From an uncultured Clostridia bacterium (lineage in GTDB: Bacteria; Bacillota; Clostridia; Lachnospirales; CAG-274), in contig CANQBT010000017.1 in NCBI GenBank assembly GCA_947589405.1, positions 1-24,508 on the forward strand: 24,508 nt of DNA, in the 5' to 3' direction. A program made the translations under genes and the position numbers. This document shows positions 15,173-22,403 of the stretch, piece after piece. The notes under the pieces are model-generated. The model ran no database searches and had not been told where the DNA came from. It saw only the letters and a program-made list of their open reading frames with translations. Every line of letters starts with the position of its first letter. Within the stretch, counting starts at the first letter, position 1.

Positions 15173-15780
15173 TTATTTTTTCTTTGCTTTTTTCTCTATT
15201 GTTTTTATTGTTTGCAAATATTCTTCCTCAACAGGTGATAAATTCTGTACTATATATTTATTATATTCCTGTTTTGCTTTTTCAATAGCCTGTACATGAC
15301 CTTTTCGGATGAGCGTATATCACGGATACGGTCTAATAGTTCTTCCCAATAATCACCGCCGCCAAGCTTTTTTAAGCGTTCGTCATCCATTGTAAATCCT
15401 TTTATCATATATTCTTTAAGACGCTCGGTCGCCCATTTGCGAAAATTGGTTGCGATTTTTGATTTTATGCGATAGCCAAGTGAAATGATCATATCAAGAT
15501 TATAATAAGGGAGCTCTCTTTCAACTTTTCTTGAGCCCTCTGAACGAACCTGTCGGAATTTCCGACAGGTTGACAGCTCGTCTAATTCGCCTTCCTCATA
15601 AATATGTTTAATATGCTCTGTAATATTTGTTCGTGAGGATTGAAAAAGCTCTGCCATTTGCTGTTGTGTAAGCCATACTGTTTCGCCTACAAAACGCACA
15701 TCTATTTTCGTATCGCCGTCATCGGTCCGATAAATGATAATATCTCCCTGATTTTCTTTAGCTTCATTTTTTACAGACAT
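15173..15780 (-). pseudogene. RhuM-family gene with an internal, frame-breaking deletion
   Basis: The first 157 or so residues are a clear RhuM N-terminus: KIDVRFVGETVWLTQQQMAELF, then ELPYYNLDMIISLGYRIKS, then KGFTMDDERLKK and RDIRSSEKV. After SSEKV the frame runs into 15 unrelated residues and stops at 15250. In another frame, from about 15305 to the stop at 15173-15175, the sequence reads GHVQAIEKAKQEYNKY, then LSPVEEEYLQTIK and a lysine-rich tail. This looks like the true C-terminus. RhuM proteins are usually about 330-345 residues, so roughly 140 residues are missing at a junction near 15299-15307. Start and ribosome binding site (GGAGG) are intact, so a truncated 176-residue product could still be made. 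RhuM function is poorly defined; the family is common on islands and mobile elements. Confidence 0.82.
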
Positions 15781-15806
15781 ATGACTTTACCTCCACATTT
15801 TTTTGG

Positions 15807-15827
15807 GAACTGTCCCCTCGAAAATCG
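15807..15827. repeat. Upstream copy of the repeat bordering the RhuM remnant
   Basis: ACTGTCCCCTCGAAAATCGG plus T, 18 of 21 bases identical to 15127-15147. It lies 26 bases upstream of the RhuM start and just behind the smpB stop codon. Confidence 0.5.
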
Positions 15828-15841
15828 GTATTTATATTTTG

Positions 15842-16306
15842 CTATTGAAAGCTTGCCTTAAATTCCTTCTGAGCCTCTCTCTGCTGATCCTTCTTGGCTA
15901 TATCCTGGCGCTTGTCGTACAGCTTTTTACCTCTTGCTATAGCTATATCAACCTTAACAAGAGAGCCTTTAAAATAAACTCTGAGAGGAACTATTGTAAG
16001 TCCTTCTCTTGTAACTGCGCCTATGAGCTTGTTTATCTCATACTTATGGAGCAGGAGCCTTCTGTCGGCAAGAGGATCGTGATTGAAGCGGTTGCCTTGC
16101 TCATAGGGGCTTATATGCATTTGCTTTATAATAGCTTCTCCGTTTTCTATTTTGACAAAGCTGTCTTTCAGATTACAGCGTCCTGCCCTCATGGACTTTA
16201 CTTCTGTGCCTGTAAGAGCGATACCTGCCTGAAATGTTTCCAGTATGAAATAGTCGTGGTATGCCTTTTTATTGGCGGCTATGCTCTTAATACTGTCTTT
16301 ACCCAT
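15842..16306 (-). CDS. smpB: SsrA-binding protein SmpB
   Basis: A 154-residue tmRNA-binding protein needed for trans-translation, which frees stalled ribosomes and tags the unfinished peptide. The family signatures are present: NKKAYHDYFILETFQAGIAL, GTEVKSMRAGRCNLKDSFV and HISPYEQGNRFNHDP. The basic C-terminal tail (GKKLYDKRQDIAKKDQQRE) enters the ribosome decoding site. Length is normal. The start overlaps the end of the upstream PHP gene by 8 bases, with an AAAGGAG site inside that gene, so the two are cotranscribed and probably coupled. The tmRNA gene ssrA was not seen in the window, and the frequent neighbour rnr is also absent. Confidence 0.97.
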   Translation of the reverse strand: MGKDSIKSIAANKKAYHDYFILETFQAGIALTGTEVKSMRAGRCNLKDSFVKIENGEAIIKQMHISPYEQGNRFNHDPLADRRLLLHKYEINKLIGAVTREGLTIVPLRVYFKGSLVKVDIAIARGKKLYDKRQDIAKKDQQREAQKEFKASFQ

Positions 16307-17147
16307 ATACTTTTCTCTCCTTTAGTCTTTCCAGCAGCTCATAGGGTACGGCTAAATTGCCTTTGCCTGAGCCCAGATCTATATCGGGCTTATTACTGCC
16401 GTGAAAATCACTTCCGCCGCTTAGCAGAAGCCTGTTTTTTTGCGCTATGCTCTTTATATACTCCGTATCTGAGGGACTGTGTGTTGAATAGTAGGCTTCT
16501 ATGCCGACAAGCCCCTTTTTCGTCAACTCTGATACCATAGCTTCAAGACGCTCTTTACCCAGTTTATATAAAAATGGGTGAGCCAGTATGGCAAGTGCAC
16601 CGTTTTGCCTGAGTATATCAAGAGTTTTCTCCCAGCTTGGCACCTGCCTTTTCACATAGGCGGGCTTGTGCTTTCCTATGTATTTGTCAAAGGCTTCATT
16701 TATGGTACCTACATAGCCCTTCGTTGCAAGAGCCTTTGCCACATGAGCTCTTGTAACGACACCGCCTTCGGCAGCCTTTACTATATCTTCATAGCTTATG
16801 TCAAGCCCCAGACTGCAAAGCTTTTCTGCCATAAGTACATTTCTGTTTTCCCTTTTTTTTCTGAGAGCGGAAAGCGTATCAAGAAATCTGCTGTCATTTA
16901 TATCCACAAAAAGCCCTACAATATGAATATTCGTTTCATCGTATTCTGTGGATACCTCTATACCCGGTATTATCTCAACACCTGCTTTTTCTCCGCAATA
17001 TACAGCCTCTTCAATACCGTCTACAGTATCGTGGTCTGTAACAGCTATGGCTGACAAGCCCTTTTCGGCAGCATATACAGCTATTTCCGAAGGAGTGTAT
17101 GTACCGTCCGAACAGGTAGTATGCGTATGGAGATCCGTTGTTTTCAT
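16299..17147 (-). CDS. PHP-domain phosphoesterase (TrpH/YciV-like)
   Basis: A 282-residue PHP protein. Metal-binding motifs run in the standard order: DLHTHTTCSDG with His7 and His9, AVTDHDTVDG (about 35-44), the EVSTEYDE region, AILAHPFLYK (about 195-204) and the C-terminal GGSDFHGSNKPD. Relatives hydrolyse 3',5'-nucleoside bisphosphates or trim 5' ends of small RNAs (RNase AM), so a role in RNA or nucleotide turnover would fit the tight coupling to smpB. The exact substrate is an inference. A GGGAGGGAG site lies upstream of the ATG, and a sigma-A-type promoter is visible. Length agrees with the family (about 275-290). Confidence 0.88.
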   Translation of the reverse strand: MKTTDLHTHTTCSDGTYTPSEIAVYAAEKGLSAIAVTDHDTVDGIEEAVYCGEKAGVEIIPGIEVSTEYDETNIHIVGLFVDINDSRFLDTLSALRKKRENRNVLMAEKLCSLGLDISYEDIVKAAEGGVVTRAHVAKALATKGYVGTINEAFDKYIGKHKPAYVKRQVPSWEKTLDILRQNGALAILAHPFLYKLGKERLEAMVSELTKKGLVGIEAYYSTHSPSDTEYIKSIAQKNRLLLSGGSDFHGSNKPDIDLGSGKGNLAVPYELLERLKERKVYG

Positions 17148-17183
17148 ATTACTCCCTCCCTCTTAAAAAACCTTTACCTTAAT

Positions 17184-17212
17184 AATATAAAACAAATTTT
17201 GGAATAGTACAA
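17184..17212 (-). promoter_or_regulatory. Probable promoter of the PHP-smpB operon
   Basis: On the minus strand, TTGTAC (17207-17212) and TATATT (17184-17189) are 17 bases apart and lie 36 bases before the PHP start codon. Confidence 0.5.
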
Positions 17213-17267
17213 CTGTTTTTTTATTTTATGCTCAATTTTTCAGTAAAAAATACATTTTTTATTAATT

Positions 17268-17302
17268 ATTTACTTGTAAATACTTATAAATTGAGATACA
17301 CT
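17268..17302 (+). promoter_or_regulatory. Probable MATE-recX promoter with overlapping repeats
   Basis: TTGTAA (17274-17279) and TACACT (17297-17302) are 17 bases apart. ATTTAC and GTAAAT (17268-17281) form a palindrome over the -35 box. TACTTGTAAA and TACTTATAAA (17271-17280 and 17281-17290) are a tandem 10-mer differing at one base. This layout would suit a dimeric repressor. Confidence 0.4.
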
Positions 17303-17322
17303 AATATATCGAGGTGATCTCT

Positions 17323-18705
17323 ATGCATAAAGCAGGGTCCGCCAAAGCCAATACGGAAATGATACTTGGCGGAAATATGACAAAGGCGCTGCTATATCTG
17401 GCAGTTCCCATTATGATAAACAACCTCATACAGACTATGTACAACCTGACCGACACCTATTGGCTGGGAAAGCTCCAGACTACCAGAATGGCAGCAATAT
17501 CCCTTGTATCTCCCATGCAGAATGTTATAATAAACTTCGGTCAGGGCATAACTATGGCAGGAGCCATACTCATAAGTCAGTACGTAGGCGCAAGGGATAA
17601 GGATAATGCAAAGGCAATGGCAAATCACATATTTGTCTGTTCAATTATATTCTCTGTAATATGCGGTCTTTTGTGCTTCTTTTTCACCCCCGATATAGTG
17701 GGCTGGCTTGGCGCCGAAGGAGATGTATATACATTAGGCATTACGTACATAAGGATAGTTATATGCGATCTGCCTTTTCTTTTTATGATAAATATATATT
17801 CGGCAGTTTCACAGGCTCAGGGAGATACCTTCAGACCTATGCAGCTGAATATGCTGGGAATAATTATAAATATGATATTGGACCCTCTTTTTATAATGGG
17901 CTTCAAATGGGATATAGCAGGAGCGGCTTTTGCTACATTCCTTGCAAAGGTGCCCTGTGCCGCCATAGCATTTTATGCAGTTACTAAAGGAAAGAATGAG
18001 ATAAAAATAAACCTTAAGGGCTTCCGATTCAGCATGAATATGTTCAAAAATATCATTTCGGTAGGTTTGCCTACTGCCTTAGGCAATTCCACAATGCAGC
18101 TGGGATTTTTGCTTATGACAAAGAATGTGCTTATGTATGGAGATGCGGCTATGGCTGCCTATGGCATAGGCAACAGAATAAACGGAATGATAACAATGCC
18201 TGCCAATGCTCTTGGCGGTGCAGTTTCTACAATAGTAGGTCAGAATATAGGCGCAAGACAGCTTGACAGGGCGGTGGATTCCTACAGAAAGGGCAGGCTT
18301 ATGTCTGTAATTTTTCTTTTTGTACTGGGTATGATATTGTCCATGTTTTTATCAAGACATATCGTTGGGATATTTACCCATGACAAAAGCGTTGTGCTCA
18401 TGGCGTCGGATTTCCTTTCAATAATGGCATTCTGGTGCTTTACAAACGGCGTATACAATACCACAACAGGTCTTTTCAACGGTGCAGGCAATACCATTGT
18501 CACAATGATAGTTGAAGCCACAAGGCTGTGGATATGGAGATTTTTCACTCTGTATATTTTCAGGACATACTTCCATATGGGAGTGGAAAGCGTATGGTAC
18601 TGCGTAGTTGCCAGCAACGGCATTTCAGCCTTCATAATATATATTCTCTACAAGGCAGGACTGTGGAGAATGCGTATAGGGAGGTTTGTAAATGCTCATA
18701 ACTGA
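17323..18705 (+). CDS. MATE family multidrug/cation antiporter
   Basis: A 460-residue membrane protein with about 12 transmembrane segments and two MatE repeats. Such carriers expel drugs or metabolites in exchange for Na+ or H+. Typical first-half segments are TKALLYLAVPIMINNLIQTM, YNLTDTYWLGKL and ISQYVGARDKDNAKAMA; the second half shows PTALGNSTMQ and STIVGQNIGARQLDRA. Length is normal. The ATG at 17323 is chosen because GAGGTG ends 6 bases before it; a GTG at 17314 in frame overlaps that site. The 3' end overlaps recX by 14 bases, so the two are cotranscribed. The substrate cannot be predicted. Repeats at the promoter hint at a dedicated regulator, but none is encoded next to the gene. 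Confidence 0.95.
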   Translation: MHKAGSAKANTEMILGGNMTKALLYLAVPIMINNLIQTMYNLTDTYWLGKLQTTRMAAISLVSPMQNVIINFGQGITMAGAILISQYVGARDKDNAKAMANHIFVCSIIFSVICGLLCFFFTPDIVGWLGAEGDVYTLGITYIRIVICDLPFLFMINIYSAVSQAQGDTFRPMQLNMLGIIINMILDPLFIMGFKWDIAGAAFATFLAKVPCAAIAFYAVTKGKNEIKINLKGFRFSMNMFKNIISVGLPTALGNSTMQLGFLLMTKNVLMYGDAAMAAYGIGNRINGMITMPANALGGAVSTIVGQNIGARQLDRAVDSYRKGRLMSVIFLFVLGMILSMFLSRHIVGIFTHDKSVVLMASDFLSIMAFWCFTNGVYNTTTGLFNGAGNTIVTMIVEATRLWIWRFFTLYIFRTYFHMGVESVWYCVVASNGISAFIIYILYKAGLWRMRIGRFVNAHN

Positions 18706-19315
18706 TATTAAGCCTCAGGTCAAGGACAAAAACAGAGTTTCGGTATATATAGACGGCAAGTTTGCCTTTGGCATAACAGAGGTCGACAGGCTTTACTATA
18801 AGCTTGAAAAGGGAAAAGAGCTAACAGAGGAAAAATATGACGAAATATTAAATGAAAATATATACGCAAAGGCAAAGAATAAGGCTGCAAGGTTCTTAGG
18901 CTACAGAATGAGAAGCACGAAGGAGCTGAGAGATAAGCTTTCGGAGGACTTTAGCGAAGAGGTCACGGAAAGAGTAATAGAGCTTTTCACAAAGTATGGC
19001 TATATCAACGATACCGAATTTGCCATAGCCTATGCAAAGGACTGTATCAATATCAAAAAATGGGGAAGGGTCAGAATAAAACGAGAGCTAAGGCTTAAGG
19101 GCATAAAAGACGAGCATATAAACAAGGCTCTTGATATGCTGGAGGACAACGAGGATACAGAGAAAACAATAAAAGGGCTTCTGGAAAGACGTATCAGAAG
19201 TACGCCCATAGATTTGAAGGAAAAGCAGAAGCATTTTAATTTTCTTATGCGGAGAGGTTTTGACAGCGATACTGTAAAAAAAGTGCTTGAGGAATACTGC
19301 AAGGATAATCGATAA
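18692..19315 (+). CDS. recX: RecX, regulator of RecA
   Basis: A 207-residue RecX protein, which caps or disassembles RecA filaments. It shows the three-helix repeats of the family: RFLGYRMRSTKELRDKL (about 68-84), then YINDTEFAIAYAKD (about 107-120), KKWGRVRIKRELRLKGI, and a C-terminal FNFLMRRGFDSDTVKKVL. Length is typical of Firmicutes RecX. The start lies inside the MATE gene with GGGAGG 7 bases upstream, so translation is probably coupled. recA itself is not in the window. An intrinsic terminator follows at once. The pairing with a drug exporter is presumably a shared transcript rather than a shared function. Confidence 0.95.
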   Translation: MLITDIKPQVKDKNRVSVYIDGKFAFGITEVDRLYYKLEKGKELTEEKYDEILNENIYAKAKNKAARFLGYRMRSTKELRDKLSEDFSEEVTERVIELFTKYGYINDTEFAIAYAKDCINIKKWGRVRIKRELRLKGIKDEHINKALDMLEDNEDTEKTIKGLLERRIRSTPIDLKEKQKHFNFLMRRGFDSDTVKKVLEEYCKDNR

Positions 19316-19318
19316 CGA

Positions 19319-19355
19319 AAAGGAGGTACTAACGGTATTCAGTACCTCCTTTTTA
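19319..19355 (+). terminator. Intrinsic terminator after recX
   Basis: AAAGGAGGTACT (19319-19330) pairs with AGTACCTCCTTT (19341-19352) around a 10-base loop, and the T run extends to 19354. It begins 4 bases after the recX stop codon and separates recX from the pur operon. Confidence 0.9.
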
Positions 19356-19378
19356 TACTGTAAATATCAATATTCTGA

Positions 19379-19407
19379 TTGACATTTGATGACATATATT
19401 TTACAAT
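19379..19407 (+). promoter_or_regulatory. Near-consensus promoter of the purM operon
   Basis: TTGACA (19379-19384) and TACAAT (19402-19407) are 17 bases apart, matching the sigma-A consensus at 11 of 12 positions. The leader to the purM ATG is only about 46 bases, too short for a purine riboswitch. Confidence 0.75.
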
Positions 19408-19459
19408 AGGAATATGTAAATAAACTTTAAACAAGGCTAATTTAACTAGGAGGATAATT

Positions 19460-20485
19460 ATGGATTATAAATCAGCGGGAGTGGACGTGGAAGCCGGCTA
19501 TAAGGCTGTGGAGCTTATGAAGGGTCATGTAAAAAGCACCTTTAGGCCTGAGGTACTGACGGATATAGGCGGCTTTGGCGGACTCTTCAGCATAGCAAAG
19601 GCAAAGGATATGGCAGAGCCTGTGCTTGTAAGCGGTACAGACGGCGTAGGCACAAAGCTTAAGCTGGCATTTGTTATGGACAAGCATGATACTATTGGTA
19701 TAGACGCCGTTGCCATGTGTGTGAACGATGTTGTATGCAGCGGTGCAGAGCCGTTATTTTTTCTGGACTATATTGCCTGTGGCAAGAACGAGCCTGAGAA
19801 GATAGCAGAGATAGTAAAGGGCGTTGCAGAGGGTTGCAGACAGTCAGGCTGTTCTCTCATAGGCGGAGAAACGGCTGAAATGCCGGGCTTTTATCCTGTT
19901 GACGAATACGATCTTGCAGGCTTTACCGTAGGTATTATGGACAAGGCCAAGTCTATAGACGGCAGCAAAATAGAAGAGGGAGATGCGCTTATAGGCATTG
20001 CATCAAGCGGGATCCATTCCAACGGCTATTCTCTTGTAAGAAAGGTCTTTGATATAAATAGGGAAAGTATTGACACATATGTTGAGGAGCTTGGTTCAAC
20101 ATTAGGCGAAGCTCTTCTCACACCTACAAGGATATATGTTCGTCCTGTGCTCAGGCTTATTGAAAGCGTAAATGTAAAGGGTCTGAGCCATATTACAGGC
20201 GGTGGATTTATAGAAAATATACCCAGAATGATGCCAAAGGGACTTAAGATCGTTATAGACGAAGGTACTTGGGACATTCTTCCTATATTCAAGCTTCTTG
20301 AGGAAAAGGGCAGCGTAGAGAGAATGAGCATGTACAATACATTCAACATGGGCATAGGCATGGTCGCAGCAGTAAGCAAAGACGATGCAGACAAGGCAAT
20401 AGAGGTGCTTGAGGCTATGGGCGAAAGGGCATATATAATAGGCAGAGTAGAAAAGGGCGAAGGAATACAGATAAATTTAAAATAA
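19460..20485 (+). CDS. purM: Phosphoribosylformylglycinamidine cyclo-ligase (AIR synthetase)
   Basis: A 341-residue enzyme that closes the imidazole ring: FGAM plus ATP gives AIR, step five of purine synthesis. Conserved segments include DYKSAGVDVEAGYKAVELMK at the start, FGGLFSIA, LVSGTDGVGTKLKLA (about 57-71), IGIDAVAMCVNDVVCSGAEP, LIGGETAEMPGFY (about 135-147), GIASSGIHSNGYSLVR and HITGGGFIENIPRM. Length matches the family. An AGGAGG site lies 6 bases before the ATG. It heads the purM-purN-purD run, which carries on into two further genes. Confidence 0.97.
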   Translation: MDYKSAGVDVEAGYKAVELMKGHVKSTFRPEVLTDIGGFGGLFSIAKAKDMAEPVLVSGTDGVGTKLKLAFVMDKHDTIGIDAVAMCVNDVVCSGAEPLFFLDYIACGKNEPEKIAEIVKGVAEGCRQSGCSLIGGETAEMPGFYPVDEYDLAGFTVGIMDKAKSIDGSKIEEGDALIGIASSGIHSNGYSLVRKVFDINRESIDTYVEELGSTLGEALLTPTRIYVRPVLRLIESVNVKGLSHITGGGFIENIPRMMPKGLKIVIDEGTWDILPIFKLLEEKGSVERMSMYNTFNMGIGMVAAVSKDDADKAIEVLEAMGERAYIIGRVEKGEGIQINLK

Positions 20486-20497
20486 GAGGTAATGATA

Positions 20498-21124
20498 ATG
20501 ATAAGGATAGGCGCTCTTGTAAGCGGCGGCGGCACTAATCTACAAGCCATACTGGACGCTATAGACAGAGGAGAAATAGACGGAAGGGTCACAGCCGTAG
20601 TCAGCAGCAAGGAGGGGGCATACGCTCTTGAAAGAGCTGCTTCAAAGGGTATTGAAACGGCTGTTATGCGTAAAAAGGACTATGAAAGCTCACAGGCATA
20701 TGACAAGGCTCTTGCGGAATATTTCAAGTCAAGAAATATCGATCTTATAGTATATGCAGGCTTTATGCTTATATTAGGTCCCGATTTTGTAGATCAGTTT
20801 GAAAACAGAATGATAAATATACATCCTGCCCTTATTCCAAGCTTTTGCGGAAAGGGCTATTACGGTCTCCATGTTCACGAAGCTGTGCTTAAAAAGGGAG
20901 TAAAGGTAACAGGCGCCACAGTTCACTTTGTAACGGCAGAGTGCGATGCAGGGCCTATAATACTCCAGAAGGCAGTAGAGGTAAAGGATAACGATACTCC
21001 CGAAACACTTCAAAGACGTGTAATGGAGCAGGCAGAATGGATAATATATCCCGAAGCGGTAAAGCTTTTTGCTCAGAACAGGCTTGAAATAAAGGACGGA
21101 GTTGTAAAGATAAAGGAGATATAA
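20498..21124 (+). CDS. purN: Phosphoribosylglycinamide formyltransferase (GAR transformylase)
   Basis: A 208-residue, 10-formyl-THF-dependent enzyme that converts GAR to FGAR. The substrate-binding loop is GALVSGGGTNLQAI near the N-terminus. The catalytic core shows MINIHPALIPSF with its asparagine and histidine, followed by GATVHFVTAECDAGPII carrying the catalytic aspartate. The ATG at 20498 is chosen because GAGG at 20486-20489 lies 8 bases upstream; the ATG at 20492 leaves only 2 bases and would add two residues. It starts 12 bases after purM and ends 2 bases before purD. Confidence 0.96.
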   Translation: MIRIGALVSGGGTNLQAILDAIDRGEIDGRVTAVVSSKEGAYALERAASKGIETAVMRKKDYESSQAYDKALAEYFKSRNIDLIVYAGFMLILGPDFVDQFENRMINIHPALIPSFCGKGYYGLHVHEAVLKKGVKVTGATVHFVTAECDAGPIILQKAVEVKDNDTPETLQRRVMEQAEWIIYPEAVKLFAQNRLEIKDGVVKIKEI

Positions 21125-21126
21125 AA

Positions 21127-22386
21127 ATGAAGGTTTTAGTAGTAGGAAGCGGCGGAAGAGAGCATGCTATAGTGTGGAAGCTCTCAAAAAGCCCTAAGGT
21201 AGACAAGATATACTGCGCTCCCGGCAATGCAGGCATAGGCACTCTTGCTGAGCTTGTGCCCATAGGTCCTATGGAATTTGACAAGCTGGCTGAGTTTGCC
21301 AAAAATGAGGGCATAGATATTACAGTCATAGGCATGGACGATCCCCTTGTAGGCGGTATAGTAGACAGGTTTGAATCAGAGGGACTGCGTGTATTCGGTC
21401 CCCGTGCAAATGCGGCTATTATAGAGGGCAGCAAGGCATTCAGCAAGGAGCTTATGAAAAAGTATGATATACCGACTGCTGCCTATGAGACCTTTGACGA
21501 CTATGACAAGGCTCTTGAATATATTAAAAAGGGTGACTTTCCCATTGTGCTCAAGGCTGACGGATTGGCTCTTGGCAAGGGCGTGCTTATATGCAATACT
21601 CTTGAGGAGGCAGAAGAGGGTCTTAAAACTCTTATGATAGATAAAAAATTCGGCGCCAGCGGAAACACCGTTGTTATAGAGGAATTTTTGACAGGACAGG
21701 AAATGTCTGTACTGAGCTTTTGCGACGGCAAGACTATTGTGCCTATGGTATCCGCTCAGGATCACAAGAGAGCCTATGACGGCGATAAGGGTCTTAATAC
21801 AGGAGGTATGGGTACGTTTTCCCCAAGCAGGGTATATACTCCTGAGCTTGCAGAGGAATGTATGAGGACTATATACCGACCTACGGTAGACGCTCTTAAC
21901 GCTGAGGGCAGGACATTCAAGGGGATTATTTTCTTCGGTCTTAGGCTTACGGAAAAGGGCATGAAGGTAATAGAATACAACGCACGTTTCGGCGATCCCG
22001 AAGCTCAGGTGGTCCTTCCGAGACTTAAAAATGACCTTATGGAAATATTTGAAGCCTGTGTTGACGGTACCCTTGACAAAATAAATGTAGAGTGGTATGA
22101 CAGCGGAACAGCCTGTGTAGTACTGGCAAGCGGCGGTTATCCCGAAGGCTATGTAAAGGGCTATGAGATAACAGGTCTTGATGAAGCCAAAAAGGCGGAT
22201 AATATCATAGTGTTCCATGCAGGTACAGCCCTTAAGGACGGAAGGTTCGTGACAAACGGCGGAAGAGTTCTTGGCGTTACGGGCATAGGCGCAGATCTTG
22301 ACGAAGCTATCAGAACAGCCTATGAAGGCGTTAAGCTTATAGATTTCAAGGATAAGCATTACAGAAGAGATATAGGCATTAAATAA
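21127..22386 (+). CDS. purD: Phosphoribosylamine-glycine ligase (GAR synthetase)
   Basis: A 419-residue ATP-grasp enzyme that joins glycine to phosphoribosylamine, step two of purine synthesis. The N-domain begins KVLVVGSGGREHAIVWKL. The ATP-grasp part shows FPIVLKADGLALGKGV (about 138-153), the signature RFGDPEAQVVLPRL (about 287-300) and YNARFGDPE metal-binding residues. A strong AAAGGAG site lies in the purN 3' end. Many Firmicutes place purH between purN and purD; here it is absent and purD follows purN directly. Confidence 0.97.
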   Translation: MKVLVVGSGGREHAIVWKLSKSPKVDKIYCAPGNAGIGTLAELVPIGPMEFDKLAEFAKNEGIDITVIGMDDPLVGGIVDRFESEGLRVFGPRANAAIIEGSKAFSKELMKKYDIPTAAYETFDDYDKALEYIKKGDFPIVLKADGLALGKGVLICNTLEEAEEGLKTLMIDKKFGASGNTVVIEEFLTGQEMSVLSFCDGKTIVPMVSAQDHKRAYDGDKGLNTGGMGTFSPSRVYTPELAEECMRTIYRPTVDALNAEGRTFKGIIFFGLRLTEKGMKVIEYNARFGDPEAQVVLPRLKNDLMEIFEACVDGTLDKINVEWYDSGTACVVLASGGYPEGYVKGYEITGLDEAKKADNIIVFHAGTALKDGRFVTNGGRVLGVTGIGADLDEAIRTAYEGVKLIDFKDKHYRRDIGIK

Positions 22387-22403
22387 AATAACAAGGTGGA
22401 TAT

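Noticed and set aside
15781..15841. tmRNA gene (ssrA) next to smpB
   Set aside because: The gap is 61 bases and neither flank shows a tRNA-like end or the tag reading frame.
15803..16540. Open frame of 245 codons on the plus strand
   Set aside because: It runs antisense to smpB and the PHP gene and is rich in Cys, Tyr and Phe, as is typical of a shadow frame.
19408..19459. Purine riboswitch before purM
   Set aside because: The leader is about 46 bases and shows no paired aptamer arms or conserved loops.
21376..22359. Long open frame of 327 codons on the minus strand
   Set aside because: It lies antisense to purD, has no ribosome binding site and no recognisable motif; the purD frame explains its openness.
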